From: Lutibacter sp.
GTDB lineage: Bacteria; Bacteroidota; Bacteroidia; Flavobacteriales; Flavobacteriaceae
DNA: 21,617 nucleotides
Direction of reading: 5' to 3'
Assembly (NCBI RefSeq): GCF_021647475.1
Contig: NZ_JAKIUR010000045.1
Coordinates: 1 to 21,617, forward strand
The notes under the pieces are model-generated. The model searched no databases. It was not told the DNA's origin and saw only the letters and a list, made by a program, of their open reading frames with translations. Position 1 is the stretch's first letter. Every line of letters begins with the position of its first letter. The position numbers and the translations under genes are program-made. Positions 7,698-15,176 of this stretch are shown here, piece by piece.

Positions 7698-8693
7698 TTA
7701 ATTTTTTTTAGCCAATTTTCTTAGAGCTACCCATTGCCTAAACATATCTCTAGATTCGGTTGCAGGATAACCAACAACTGTTTTACCAGCTGCAACATCA
7801 CTCATAACACCAGAACCACCACCAACTACAGCTCTAGAACCAATGGTAAGATGATCTTTTATAGATGAACTTCCACCAATAATAACCCCATCACCCAAAG
7901 TGACCGAACCTGCCAAACCACTACTCCCCGCCATAATACAAGAACGTCCTAAAACACAATTATGTGCAATTTGCACTAAGTTATCTATCTTACATCCATC
8001 ACCAATTATTGTTGAACTAAATTTTGCCCTATCTACGGCAGAATTAGCACCTATTTCAACTTCATTACCAATTATTACATTACCTATATGAGGGATTTTT
8101 ACCAATCCGCTACCATCTTCACTTGGTCTATACCCAAACCCGTCTGCTCCAATACTTACATTATTTTGAAAAATACAAAGACTCCCAATTTCACAGCGTT
8201 CTCTAATTACTGTTCCTGACCAGATAACGGTATGGTTTCCTATCTTGGTTTCATCAAAAATAGTAACGTTAGGATATAAAATTACTCCATCACCCAAAAT
8301 AACATCTTTTCCCACATAACAGTTTGCTCCAATTTTACATCTATCTCCAATTTGTACAGTTTCATGAATTACAGCAGTTGGATGTACCTCTTCCTCTAAA
8401 TAAGGAGAATATGGATTAAAAGCTTCCAATAATTTCGCCATTGCTAAATCTGCATTTTTCACCTTTATCAAAGCACGATTTTCTTCTGGTTCAATTTTTA
8501 AGTTTTCATTTACTATGGCTGCACAAGCTTTAGATGTTTTCCATAAATGCACATATTTTCTATTTCCAATAAAACTAATTTGATTTTGGGTTGCTTTTTC
8601 TAATTGCTCTGGACCTGAAATTTTCTGATTGGTATTTCCTACTAGCTCTCCTCCTATAATTGCATTAATTTCTTGAATTGTAAATGATTTCAT
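7698..8693 (-). CDS. lpxD: UDP-3-O-acylglucosamine N-acyltransferase
   Basis: 331 residues, typical for LpxD (about 330-345). An N-terminal uridine-binding domain (about 1-100) is followed by a left-handed beta-helix of hexapeptide repeats (about 102-300; for example VQIGDR, VILGDG, VEIGAN, VTLGDG) and a short C-terminal helix. The catalytic His is H244 in NLVQIAHNCVLG, and the conserved IGADGFGY is at 181-188. It transfers a 3-hydroxyacyl chain from ACP to the 2-amino group of the glucosamine precursor, the third lipid A step. It is a lone gene here, not in a cluster with lpxA, lpxC or fabZ, so a second lpxD elsewhere is possible. Its upstream region holds only a degenerate -7-like box. Confidence 0.9.
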   Translation of the reverse strand: MKSFTIQEINAIIGGELVGNTNQKISGPEQLEKATQNQISFIGNRKYVHLWKTSKACAAIVNENLKIEPEENRALIKVKNADLAMAKLLEAFNPYSPYLEEEVHPTAVIHETVQIGDRCKIGANCYVGKDVILGDGVILYPNVTIFDETKIGNHTVIWSGTVIRERCEIGSLCIFQNNVSIGADGFGYRPSEDGSGLVKIPHIGNVIIGNEVEIGANSAVDRAKFSSTIIGDGCKIDNLVQIAHNCVLGRSCIMAGSSGLAGSVTLGDGVIIGGSSSIKDHLTIGSRAVVGGGSGVMSDVAAGKTVVGYPATESRDMFRQWVALRKLAKKN

Positions 8694-8784
8694 TAAGTAT
8701 ATGTTGTTTTATTTAATTGAAAATATCTTTTATAAATATATACTAAATTTATAGCATAGGCTATTCCTACTTATTTAATTAAAC

Positions 8785-8792
8785 TACTTTTG
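8785..8792 (+). promoter_or_regulatory. putative -7 element of topB
   Basis: TACTTTTG matches TAnnTTTG but would leave a leader of about 80 bases, longer than at other genes here. An alternative, TATTTTTC at 8848-8855, has the usual short leader but a mismatch in the last base. Neither has a TTG -33 box. Confidence 0.3.
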
Positions 8793-8877
8793 TTTACAAT
8801 AAAGTTATAATTAAATGCACTTTCTCTTTATTTAATACAAAAATCCGTATTTTTCAAAACTCAAAAATTCATTAAAC

Positions 8878-11244
8878 GTGAAAGTATGTATTGCTGAAAA
8901 GCCAAGTGTTGCCCGAGAAATTGCTACTGTTTTAGGAGCAAATACAAAACGTGATGGTTATTTTGAAGGCAATGGATATGCCGTTACTTATACTTTCGGA
9001 CATTTATGTACCTTGTTTGAACCTAACGATTACAAACCGCATTGGAAAAGTTGGAATTTAAATAATTTACCCATGCTCCCTGAAAAGTTTGAAACAAAAG
9101 TAGTTGATAATCAGGGAATTCAAAAACAATTTAATATTGTAAAAAGTTTGTTTGATAAAGCTGATGTTATCATAAATTGCGGTGATGCAGGACAAGAAGG
9201 AGAATTAATTCAGCGCTGGGTAATAAATCAAGCCGGTTATAAAGGCGAAGTACAACGCTTGTGGATTTCTTCCTTAACTACAGAAGCCATAAAAGAAGGT
9301 TTTCAAAATTTAAAACCTTCAAAAGAATACGATAATTTATATTACGCAGGTTTTTCAAGAGCTATTGGAGATTGGCTTTTAGGAATGAATGCAACCAGAT
9401 TATACACCTTAAAACACGGCGGTTATAAACAACTTTTATCCGTTGGAAGAGTTCAAACGCCAACGTTGGCAATGCTGGTAAATCGATTTAAGGAAATTGA
9501 AAATTTTAAACCTCAACCTTATTGGGAATTGCAGACAAAATATAGAGCTACGCTTTTTAATTGTGAAGCAGGTCGATTTTTAGAAAAAGCTGAAGGAGAA
9601 CAATTTGCTGAAAAAGTTAAGGAAAGTGATTTTGAAATTGTTTCCACAACTAAAAAAGCAGGAAAAGAATATGCTCCCAAATTGTTTGATTTAACCGGAT
9701 TGCAAGTATATTGCAATAATAAATTTAGTTTTACTGCAGATGAAACCTTAAAAATTGTTCAAAAATTATATGAACAAAAAGTAGTAACTTATCCAAGGGT
9801 TGACACCACCTTTTTACCAAATGATGTTTATCCAAAAGTTGCTGGAATATTAAAAAAATTAACCAATTACAGTACCTTTACTCAATCCCTTTTATCTAAG
9901 AAAATAAAAAAATCGAGTAAAGTTTTTAACGATAAAAAAGTAACCGATCACCACGCTATTATTCCTACAGGAATTCAAATTAAATTGCAATATGCACAAC
10001 AACAAGTTTATGACATTATTACAAAACACTTTATTGCTGTTTTTTATGATGATTGTAAAGTTGCTAATACCACTGTTATTGGAAAAGCCTCGGATGTAAC
10101 CTTTAAAACCACAGGAAAAGAAATACTAGAAAAAGGTTGGCGAGTCGTTTTTGATACTTCTACTCCGCTCAGTGCAGGTTCTTCCACCCCGCTCAGCAAC
10201 ACAAAATTAGAAGAAAAAATAGAAAAAGGAATTTTACCAACATTTATAAAAGGCGAAAAAGGACCTCATGAACCTTCGTTTTTAGAAAAAGAAACCAAAC
10301 CACCTAATCAGTTTTCCGAAGCTACACTTTTACGTGCTATGGAAACCGCAGGCAAACAGGTTGATGATGATGAGATGCGTGAATTAATGAAAGAAAATGG
10401 CATTGGCAGACCTTCAACTAGGGCAAATATTATTGAAACACTGTTTAAACGAAAATACATTCAGCGTAAAAAAAAGCAACTTTTACCTACGCCAACCGGA
10501 ATTCAACTTATTGATACCATTCAAAACAAATTATTAAAATCGGCAGAGTTAACTGGTCAATGGGAAAAAAGGCTGAAAGAAATTGAACAAGGAACATTTA
10601 ATGCAGGAACTTTTATAAAAAACATGAAAAAAATGGTAGATAATTTGGTTTATGAGGTTCGTTCTGAAACTAGAAGAGCTAATATTTCTGCTGTAAATTC
10701 ATCAAAAACAATTTCTACCAAATTAAAACCTAAAAAAACAAGTAAAATAACGTTGCAAAAATGTCCGAAATGTAATTCTGGAACAATCCTTAAAGGAAAA
10801 ACAGCTTATGGTTGCAGTGATTATAAGAATGGTTGTGATTTTAGACTTCCTTTTAGTTTTATGGATAAAAAAATATCAGAAAATCAATATTTACGCTTAT
10901 TGCAAAAAGGTTGTACGGTTAATTTAAAAGGATTCAAAAGAGGAACTGATAAAGTTGACGGATTGCTTAGAGTTGATGAAAATTTTCAATTAAAATTAGA
11001 AGAAAAGAAATCTAGCAAGCATGAGATTCCTGCCTACGCAGGAATGACAGGGAAAATTCCAGAATCTATAATTTGTCCAAAATGTAAAAAAGGAACTATT
11101 TTAAAAGGGAAATCTGCCTATGGTTGTAGCAATTATAAAAATGGTTGTGATTTTATTTTTAGTTTTGATGATATCAGAAAAAAGGCAAAAGGTAAAACAC
11201 TTACTAAAGAACTCGTTTATGCTATTTTAAATGGAACAGACTAA
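8878..11244 (+). CDS. topB: DNA topoisomerase III (type IA)
   Basis: 788 residues. It relaxes and decatenates DNA by single-strand passage. The start is GTG at 8878: MKVCIAEKPSVAREIA is the canonical N-terminus and no in-frame ATG serves. The Toprim domain (1-150) holds E7 and D103-A-G-Q-E107-G-E, where the usual DxD second Asp is Gly. The catalytic Tyr is Y305 in VTYPRVDT; SVGRVQTPTLAML (about 188-200) is also typical. Two C-terminal zinc ribbons (C629PKC and C733PKC, each ending CDF) are near-duplicates. Two blocks look foreign: STPLSAGS-STPLSN (428-441) in a loop, and HEIPAYAGMTG (715-725) just before the second ribbon, the latter coded by a perfect palindrome. Both keep the frame. It overlaps the next gene by 14 bases. 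Confidence 0.95.
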   Translation: MKVCIAEKPSVAREIATVLGANTKRDGYFEGNGYAVTYTFGHLCTLFEPNDYKPHWKSWNLNNLPMLPEKFETKVVDNQGIQKQFNIVKSLFDKADVIINCGDAGQEGELIQRWVINQAGYKGEVQRLWISSLTTEAIKEGFQNLKPSKEYDNLYYAGFSRAIGDWLLGMNATRLYTLKHGGYKQLLSVGRVQTPTLAMLVNRFKEIENFKPQPYWELQTKYRATLFNCEAGRFLEKAEGEQFAEKVKESDFEIVSTTKKAGKEYAPKLFDLTGLQVYCNNKFSFTADETLKIVQKLYEQKVVTYPRVDTTFLPNDVYPKVAGILKKLTNYSTFTQSLLSKKIKKSSKVFNDKKVTDHHAIIPTGIQIKLQYAQQQVYDIITKHFIAVFYDDCKVANTTVIGKASDVTFKTTGKEILEKGWRVVFDTSTPLSAGSSTPLSNTKLEEKIEKGILPTFIKGEKGPHEPSFLEKETKPPNQFSEATLLRAMETAGKQVDDDEMRELMKENGIGRPSTRANIIETLFKRKYIQRKKKQLLPTPTGIQLIDTIQNKLLKSAELTGQWEKRLKEIEQGTFNAGTFIKNMKKMVDNLVYEVRSETRRANISAVNSSKTISTKLKPKKTSKITLQKCPKCNSGTILKGKTAYGCSDYKNGCDFRLPFSFMDKKISENQYLRLLQKGCTVNLKGFKRGTDKVDGLLRVDENFQLKLEEKKSSKHEIPAYAGMTGKIPESIICPKCKKGTILKGKSAYGCSNYKNGCDFIFSFDDIRKKAKGKTLTKELVYAILNGTD
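10158..10196 (+). repeat. in-frame tandem repeat (STPLS) inside topB
   Basis: TTCTACTCCGCTCAG (10158-10172) recurs as TTCCACCCCGCTCAG (10182-10196), 13 of 15 bases identical and 24 bases (8 codons) apart, so the protein reads STPLSAGS then STPLSNTK. The block is clearly richer in G and C than its surroundings. It resembles the dispersed CGCTCAG-containing repeats I recall from flavobacterial genomes; that link is from memory. Confidence 0.65.
11021..11049 (+). repeat. palindromic repeat-like element inside topB
   Basis: ATTCCTGC (11026-11033), loop CTAC, GCAGGAAT (11038-11045) is a perfect 8-bp inverted repeat within a block encoding HEIPAYAGMTG. The same CCTGC..GCAGGAATGAC pattern is, from memory, a widespread dispersed palindromic repeat in bacterial genomes. 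Here it lies in the linker just upstream of the second zinc ribbon and preserves the reading frame. Confidence 0.75.
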
Positions 11245-11812
11245 ACATCAACACTTTATTTTATTTAAACCTTATGGATATTTAAGTCAGTTTGTAAATA
11301 ATCAAACTCGGCGAAAAAATAAAAAAATGTTGGGTGAATTATATGCTTTTCCAAAAAATACTATGGCAATTGGTAGATTAGATGAACATTCCGAAGGATT
11401 ATTATTATTTACTACCGATGGAAAAACAAGTGAATTTATAAGAAGTACCAAGGTAGAAAAAGAGTATTATGCACAAGTTGATGGATTAATTACTTCAGAA
11501 GCTGTTGAAAAATTAAAAAATGGTGTGGAAATTGGTTTTGAAGGAATTAAATACACAACAAAAAAATGTAAAACTTTTAAAATAGAAGAACCACATAATT
11601 TACCCAAAAGATCAAAAAAAATAAGAGATGAACGCCACGGACCAACAAGTTGGGTTTCTATAACTTTAACCGAAGGAAAATTTAGACAAGTTCGAAAAAT
11701 GACTGCTGCCGTTGGTTTTCCAACCTTACGATTGATAAGAGTTAGCATTGGAAATATACATCTTTCAAAGATGCAACCTAGAGCTGTTATTGAAGTAAAC
11801 AATTTTATGTAG
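11231..11812 (+). CDS. rluE: 23S rRNA pseudouridine synthase, RluE/RsuA family
   Basis: 193 residues. The catalytic motif is GRLDEHSEGLLLFTTDG (49-65) with nucleophile D51; the N-terminal FILFKPYGYLSQF (9-21) and C-terminal GKFRQVRKM are the other RsuA-family hallmarks. There is no S4 domain, as in E. coli RluE, which makes the single pseudouridine at 2457 of 23S rRNA; the exact target here is inferred. Its start codon lies inside the last codons of topB (14-base overlap, different frame), indicating co-transcription and probably coupled translation. It ends 9 bases before the convergent sulP, with no visible hairpin in between. Confidence 0.88.
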   Translation: MEQTKHQHFILFKPYGYLSQFVNNQTRRKNKKMLGELYAFPKNTMAIGRLDEHSEGLLLFTTDGKTSEFIRSTKVEKEYYAQVDGLITSEAVEKLKNGVEIGFEGIKYTTKKCKTFKIEEPHNLPKRSKKIRDERHGPTSWVSITLTEGKFRQVRKMTAAVGFPTLRLIRVSIGNIHLSKMQPRAVIEVNNFM

Positions 11813-11820
11813 ATAGAACA

Positions 11821-13425
11821 TCAATTAAAAATTTCTGGATTTTCAACCACGTGATAACGTGGATCATCAATATCATTAATAATTACTTTTTCAAATTTAG
11901 GACTGCTTTTTTTAAGTAACATTTTACATTCTTCACTTAAATGTTTTAATTTAATTACTTTACCAGCTTCTTCATATTTTTCCACTAAATTGAATACAGA
12001 TTCAATAGCAGAATGATCGCTAATTCTTGATTCTATAAAATCTATTTCAATATTATTAGGATCATTTTTTATATCAAATTTTTCATTAAACGCAGCAATC
12101 GATCCAAAAAATAAAGGTCCCCAAATTTCATAAACTTTTGTGCCATCTTCTCTAATCGTTTTTCTTGCTCTAATTCTTTTTGCATTTTCCCAAGAAAATA
12201 CCAATGCACCGACAATAACTCCAGCCAAAACAGCAATTGCTAAATCAAAAATAACGGTTAAAACTGAAACTAATAGTAAAACAAATAAATCAGCTTTTGG
12301 AATTTTGTTAATAATTCTAAAACTACTCCAAGCAAAAGTACCAATTACTACCATAAACATTACACCAACTAAGGCTGCAATTGGAACTTTTTCAATATAA
12401 GAAGAACCAAAAAGAATAAATAAAAGCAACATTACTGAAGCAACAATACCTGATAATCTTCCTCTACCACCACCTTTAATATTTATAATAGATTGACCAA
12501 TCATAGCACAACCACCCATTCCACCAAATAAACCTGTAATTATATTTGCACTTCCTTGTGCTATACATTCCTTATTTCCATTTCCACGCGTTTCAGTCAA
12601 ATCATCAATTAAATTTAAAGTCATTAGTGATTCAATTAATCCTATAGCTGCTAAAATTAAGGCATACGGAAAAATAAAAACTAACGTATTTATAGTTAAA
12701 GGAATTTTTGAAAAAGTCTCTAATTTTAAAGTTGGTAATCCGCCTTTTAATCCTACTCCGCCTCCATCTTTAATAAAAGAGCCAACCGTTGAAATATCAA
12801 AATGAGCTAAAATTGCTATTGTACTAACCACTAAAATTGCAATTAACGCTTCAGGAAACTTTCTGGTTTGTTTAATTTTAGGTAAACCCCACATTATTAA
12901 CATGGTTAAAGCTACTAATCCTATCATTAAGTATAATTGGTTTCCTTGTAACCATACTTTTTCTCCATCAACAGTTTTTTTAAACATTCCTAATTGAGAA
13001 ATAAAAATAACAATTGCTAAACCATTCACAAATCCCATCATTACAGGATGTGGAATTAATCGCACAAACTTCCCAAGCTTTAAAACTCCAGCAAAAATTT
13101 GAAAAATTCCCATTAAAATTACCGTAGCAAATAAATAATACAATCCTAAATGTTCAGAAGGATTTCCCATAGCATTTCCTTGAGCAACTAAAGCAACCAT
13201 AACTACAGCCAACGAACCTGTTGCACCAGAAATCATTCCAGGTCTTCCACCAAAAATAGAAGTTATAAAACCAACCATAAAAGCTGCATATAACCCAACT
13301 AACGGATCAACTCCTGCAACAAAAGCAAAAGCTACTGCTTCAGGTACTAAAGCTAAAGCCACAGTAATTCCAGAAAAAACATCATTTCTTATATTGGAAG
13401 CTCGCTTTTGAATAAATTCAGTCAT
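11821..13425 (-). CDS. SulP family inorganic anion transporter with STAS domain
   Basis: 534 residues, in the normal range for bacterial SulP proteins. The N-terminal FSGITVALALVPEAVAFAFVAG block (about 17-38) and the GGRPGMISGATGSLAVVMVAL block (about 59-79) are the SLC26/SulP signatures (first two segments and anion-binding region). About 12-14 hydrophobic segments run to residue 410. A cytoplasmic STAS domain follows (about 425-520; ends with DHSAIESVFNLVEKYEEAGK, the usual switch-helix region). SulP members carry sulfate, bicarbonate or other anions with H+ or Na+; no carbonic anhydrase or sulfate assimilation gene is adjacent, so the substrate cannot be named. It has its own putative promoter (TATCTTTG) and is convergent with the RluE-like gene. 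Confidence 0.92.
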   Translation of the reverse strand: MTEFIQKRASNIRNDVFSGITVALALVPEAVAFAFVAGVDPLVGLYAAFMVGFITSIFGGRPGMISGATGSLAVVMVALVAQGNAMGNPSEHLGLYYLFATVILMGIFQIFAGVLKLGKFVRLIPHPVMMGFVNGLAIVIFISQLGMFKKTVDGEKVWLQGNQLYLMIGLVALTMLIMWGLPKIKQTRKFPEALIAILVVSTIAILAHFDISTVGSFIKDGGGVGLKGGLPTLKLETFSKIPLTINTLVFIFPYALILAAIGLIESLMTLNLIDDLTETRGNGNKECIAQGSANIITGLFGGMGGCAMIGQSIINIKGGGRGRLSGIVASVMLLLFILFGSSYIEKVPIAALVGVMFMVVIGTFAWSSFRIINKIPKADLFVLLLVSVLTVIFDLAIAVLAGVIVGALVFSWENAKRIRARKTIREDGTKVYEIWGPLFFGSIAAFNEKFDIKNDPNNIEIDFIESRISDHSAIESVFNLVEKYEEAGKVIKLKHLSEECKMLLKKSSPKFEKVIINDIDDPRYHVVENPEIFN

Positions 13426-13448
13426 AGTATTTTATTTACAAAAAGCGG

Positions 13449-13456
13449 CAAAGATA
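13449..13456 (-). promoter_or_regulatory. putative -7 element of the sulP gene
   Basis: On the minus strand TATCTTTG (followed by CCGC) is a full TAnnTTTG match, 23 bases before the ATG at 13425. No TTG at the proper spacing upstream. Confidence 0.55.
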
Positions 13457-13540
13457 GCGTAATTATCTCAATTGAAAATGAAGAAATTTAAAAGGAAAAT
13501 TTAACTAGAAACTAATTTATTATCAATATAATATAGGAGT

Positions 13541-14122
13541 TTAAAAAAGTAATTTAATATTTTCGTAAGTATTTGTAAGTGCTAATTTTAAGGAGGATTT
13601 ATTTTTAAAAACAACTTCAGTAATACCTTCTTCAACTTGTGGTTTTAATTTGCCATCATAATCTGTTTTCATTAAAAACCAATACGTTATTTTTAAAATG
13701 GTTTTACTTTTTCTTTTAAATATATGGTATGTTGTTTGCAATTCCTTTTCAATTAATAAATGGCCAATTCCACATTCCTCTTTAACTTCCCTAATGGCAC
13801 ATTCTTTAATAGATTCTCCTTTTTCTAATTTCCCTTTTGGTAAATCCCATTTATTAAAACGATAAATAAAAAGCACTCCATTTTTAGCATTTAATACTTT
13901 GCCTCCTGCCGCTTTTTGAATTTTAAATTCAGATTGAAATAAATTCCAACACTCTTCAATATTATCACATAGTAAACAAATACCTGTTAATTTATCATTA
14001 AAAAGAGTTTCGACAATCTTGATAACTTCATTTTTATCAAAAAAAATTTTTTGATAGATTGTTGAAATGTTTTGATTATCCGTTAAAATAATTGGAGAAT
14101 CGTTTACAAAAACTTTATACAT
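13541..14122 (-). CDS. Nudix hydrolase
   Basis: 193 residues. A complete Nudix box is visible from G97 to I119: GKLEKGE, then RE at 111-112, EE at 115-116 and G118, matching GX5EX7REUXEEXGU. The Nudix fold spans about 70-180; the first 65-70 residues are an N-terminal extension found in a Bacteroidota subgroup, without a recognised function. Nudix enzymes hydrolyse nucleoside diphosphates linked to another group; the substrate is not predictable here. I chose ATG 14122 (MYKVFVNDSP) over 14131, because the latter would overlap the pyrE start codon and add only MLQ. It is divergent from pyrE with start codons 8 bases apart; the pairing suggests shared control but not shared chemistry. Confidence 0.9.
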   Translation of the reverse strand: MYKVFVNDSPIILTDNQNISTIYQKIFFDKNEVIKIVETLFNDKLTGICLLCDNIEECWNLFQSEFKIQKAAGGKVLNAKNGVLFIYRFNKWDLPKGKLEKGESIKECAIREVKEECGIGHLLIEKELQTTYHIFKRKSKTILKITYWFLMKTDYDGKLKPQVEEGITEVVFKNKSSLKLALTNTYENIKLLF

Positions 14123-14125
14123 TTG
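14092..14125 (+). promoter_or_regulatory. putative pyrE promoter overlapping the Nudix start codon
   Basis: TACATTTG at 14118-14125 matches TAnnTTTG, with a possible TTG at 14092-14094 (23-base spacer, at the long limit). It contains the reverse complement of the Nudix ATG (14120-14122). A start of transcription a few bases downstream would fall on or beside the pyrE ATG at 14130. Confidence 0.5.
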
Positions 14126-14129
14126 TAGC

Positions 14130-14771
14130 ATGATTAATTACAAAGATACTGCAAAAAAAACCGCAGAATTACTATTACAAATTAAAGCCATAAAATTACA
14201 AACTAAAAATCCATTTATTTGGGCTTCTGGATGGAATTCACCTATTTATTGCGATAATAGAATCACATTATCCTATCCTAAAATTAGAAATTATTTACGT
14301 GAAAATTTAGCACGTATTATTGAAGAAGAATATGGAAAACCTGATGTTATTGCAGGTGTTGCTACAGGTGCAATTGCTATTGGAATGTTAGTTGCTCAGC
14401 AATTAAATGTTCCATTTATTTATGTGCGTCCTGAACCTAAAAAACATGGAAGAAAAAATCAAGTAGAAGGATTATTGGAACCCAACAAAACTATTGTGGT
14501 TGTTGAAGATTTAATTAGCACTGGTAAAAGTAGTTTAAATGCAGTAACAGCTTTAAAAGCTGAAGGAGCAAATGTAAAAGGAATGGTTGCCATATTTTCA
14601 TATGGATTTGAAATTGCTACTACAAACTTTGAAAAAGCTAATGTTGCTTTAAAAACCTTAAGTAATTATGATTATTTATTAGAACAATCTTTAGAAAGTA
14701 ATTATATTTCTGAAAAAGAATTAGAAACATTAAAAAATTGGAGAATTAACCCAAGTAATTGGAAACCTTAA
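14130..14771 (+). CDS. pyrE: orotate phosphoribosyltransferase
   Basis: 213 residues, the usual size. It converts orotate + PRPP to orotidine 5'-phosphate in de novo UMP synthesis; it is a cytoplasmic dimer. The PRPP-binding motif VVVEDLISTGKSS is at about 123-135 (E126, D127). WASGWNSPIYCDNR (about 31-44) carries the orotate-side residues, and RPEPKKHGRKNQVEG is the flexible catalytic loop. The ATG at 14130 matches the family N-terminus (TAxKTAELLLQIKAI). The leader may be absent (see the promoter entry). The SRPBCC gene starts 10 bases after its stop, and a terminator follows at 15179-15232. Confidence 0.95.
   Translation: MINYKDTAKKTAELLLQIKAIKLQTKNPFIWASGWNSPIYCDNRITLSYPKIRNYLRENLARIIEEEYGKPDVIAGVATGAIAIGMLVAQQLNVPFIYVRPEPKKHGRKNQVEGLLEPNKTIVVVEDLISTGKSSLNAVTALKAEGANVKGMVAIFSYGFEIATTNFEKANVALKTLSNYDYLLEQSLESNYISEKELETLKNWRINPSNWKP
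14141..14148 (-). promoter_or_regulatory. putative -7 element of the Nudix gene inside pyrE
   Basis: On the minus strand TATCTTTG is a full TAnnTTTG match, 18 bases before the Nudix ATG at 14122. It lies within pyrE codons 4-7 (Tyr-Lys-Asp-Thr). No -33 TTG is seen at suitable spacing. Confidence 0.55.
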
Positions 14772-14780
14772 CAAAACACC

Positions 14781-15170
14781 ATGCAATTAGAAAGTAAAAA
14801 ATCAATCATTAAAAAATCTCAAAAAGATTTTTATCAGTTTTTAACCAATTTAGAAAACTTTAAACAATTAATGCCAGAAAACATTAATAAATTTGAAGTT
14901 GATGGCGATTCCTTTATATTTAGCTTAAAAGGAATGCCCGAAATACGATTGGTAATGAAAGAAAAAAAAGAATTTGACCAACTTGTTTTTGGTGCTGCCA
15001 GTAGCAAATTAAATTTTACATTAACCACTAAAATAAATGCTATTGACAATAACAGTTGTGAATCTCAATTATTATTTGATGGCGATTTTAACCCAATGAT
15101 GGCTATGATGGTTAAAGGTCCACTTCAAAAATTTATAGATACTTTAGCGGAGAATTCATCTAAATTATAA
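14781..15170 (+). CDS. SRPBCC-fold (START/Bet v1-like) small protein
   Basis: 129 residues without signal peptide or membrane segment. The pattern (N-terminal strand ending in an 'SKKSIIKKSQKDFYQFLTNL' type helix region, LKGMPEIRLVMKEK strands, and a long C-terminal amphipathic helix from MAMMVKGPLQKFIDTLAE) fits the SRPBCC ligand-binding fold. It is a Bacteroidota-typical protein that I recall as a neighbour of pyrE. No catalytic residues can be named and the ligand is unknown. It is probably co-transcribed with pyrE, and the shared terminator lies in the end of birA. Confidence 0.75.
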   Translation: MQLESKKSIIKKSQKDFYQFLTNLENFKQLMPENINKFEVDGDSFIFSLKGMPEIRLVMKEKKEFDQLVFGAASSKLNFTLTTKINAIDNNSCESQLLFDGDFNPMMAMMVKGPLQKFIDTLAENSSKL

Positions 15171-15176
15171 TAGCAT

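Noticed and set aside
11847..11862. CCACGT-GATA-ACGTGG stem near the 3' end of sulP, considered as a terminator
   Set aside because: Only 6 bp, no T-run on either strand, and it is coding sequence for the sulP C-terminus.
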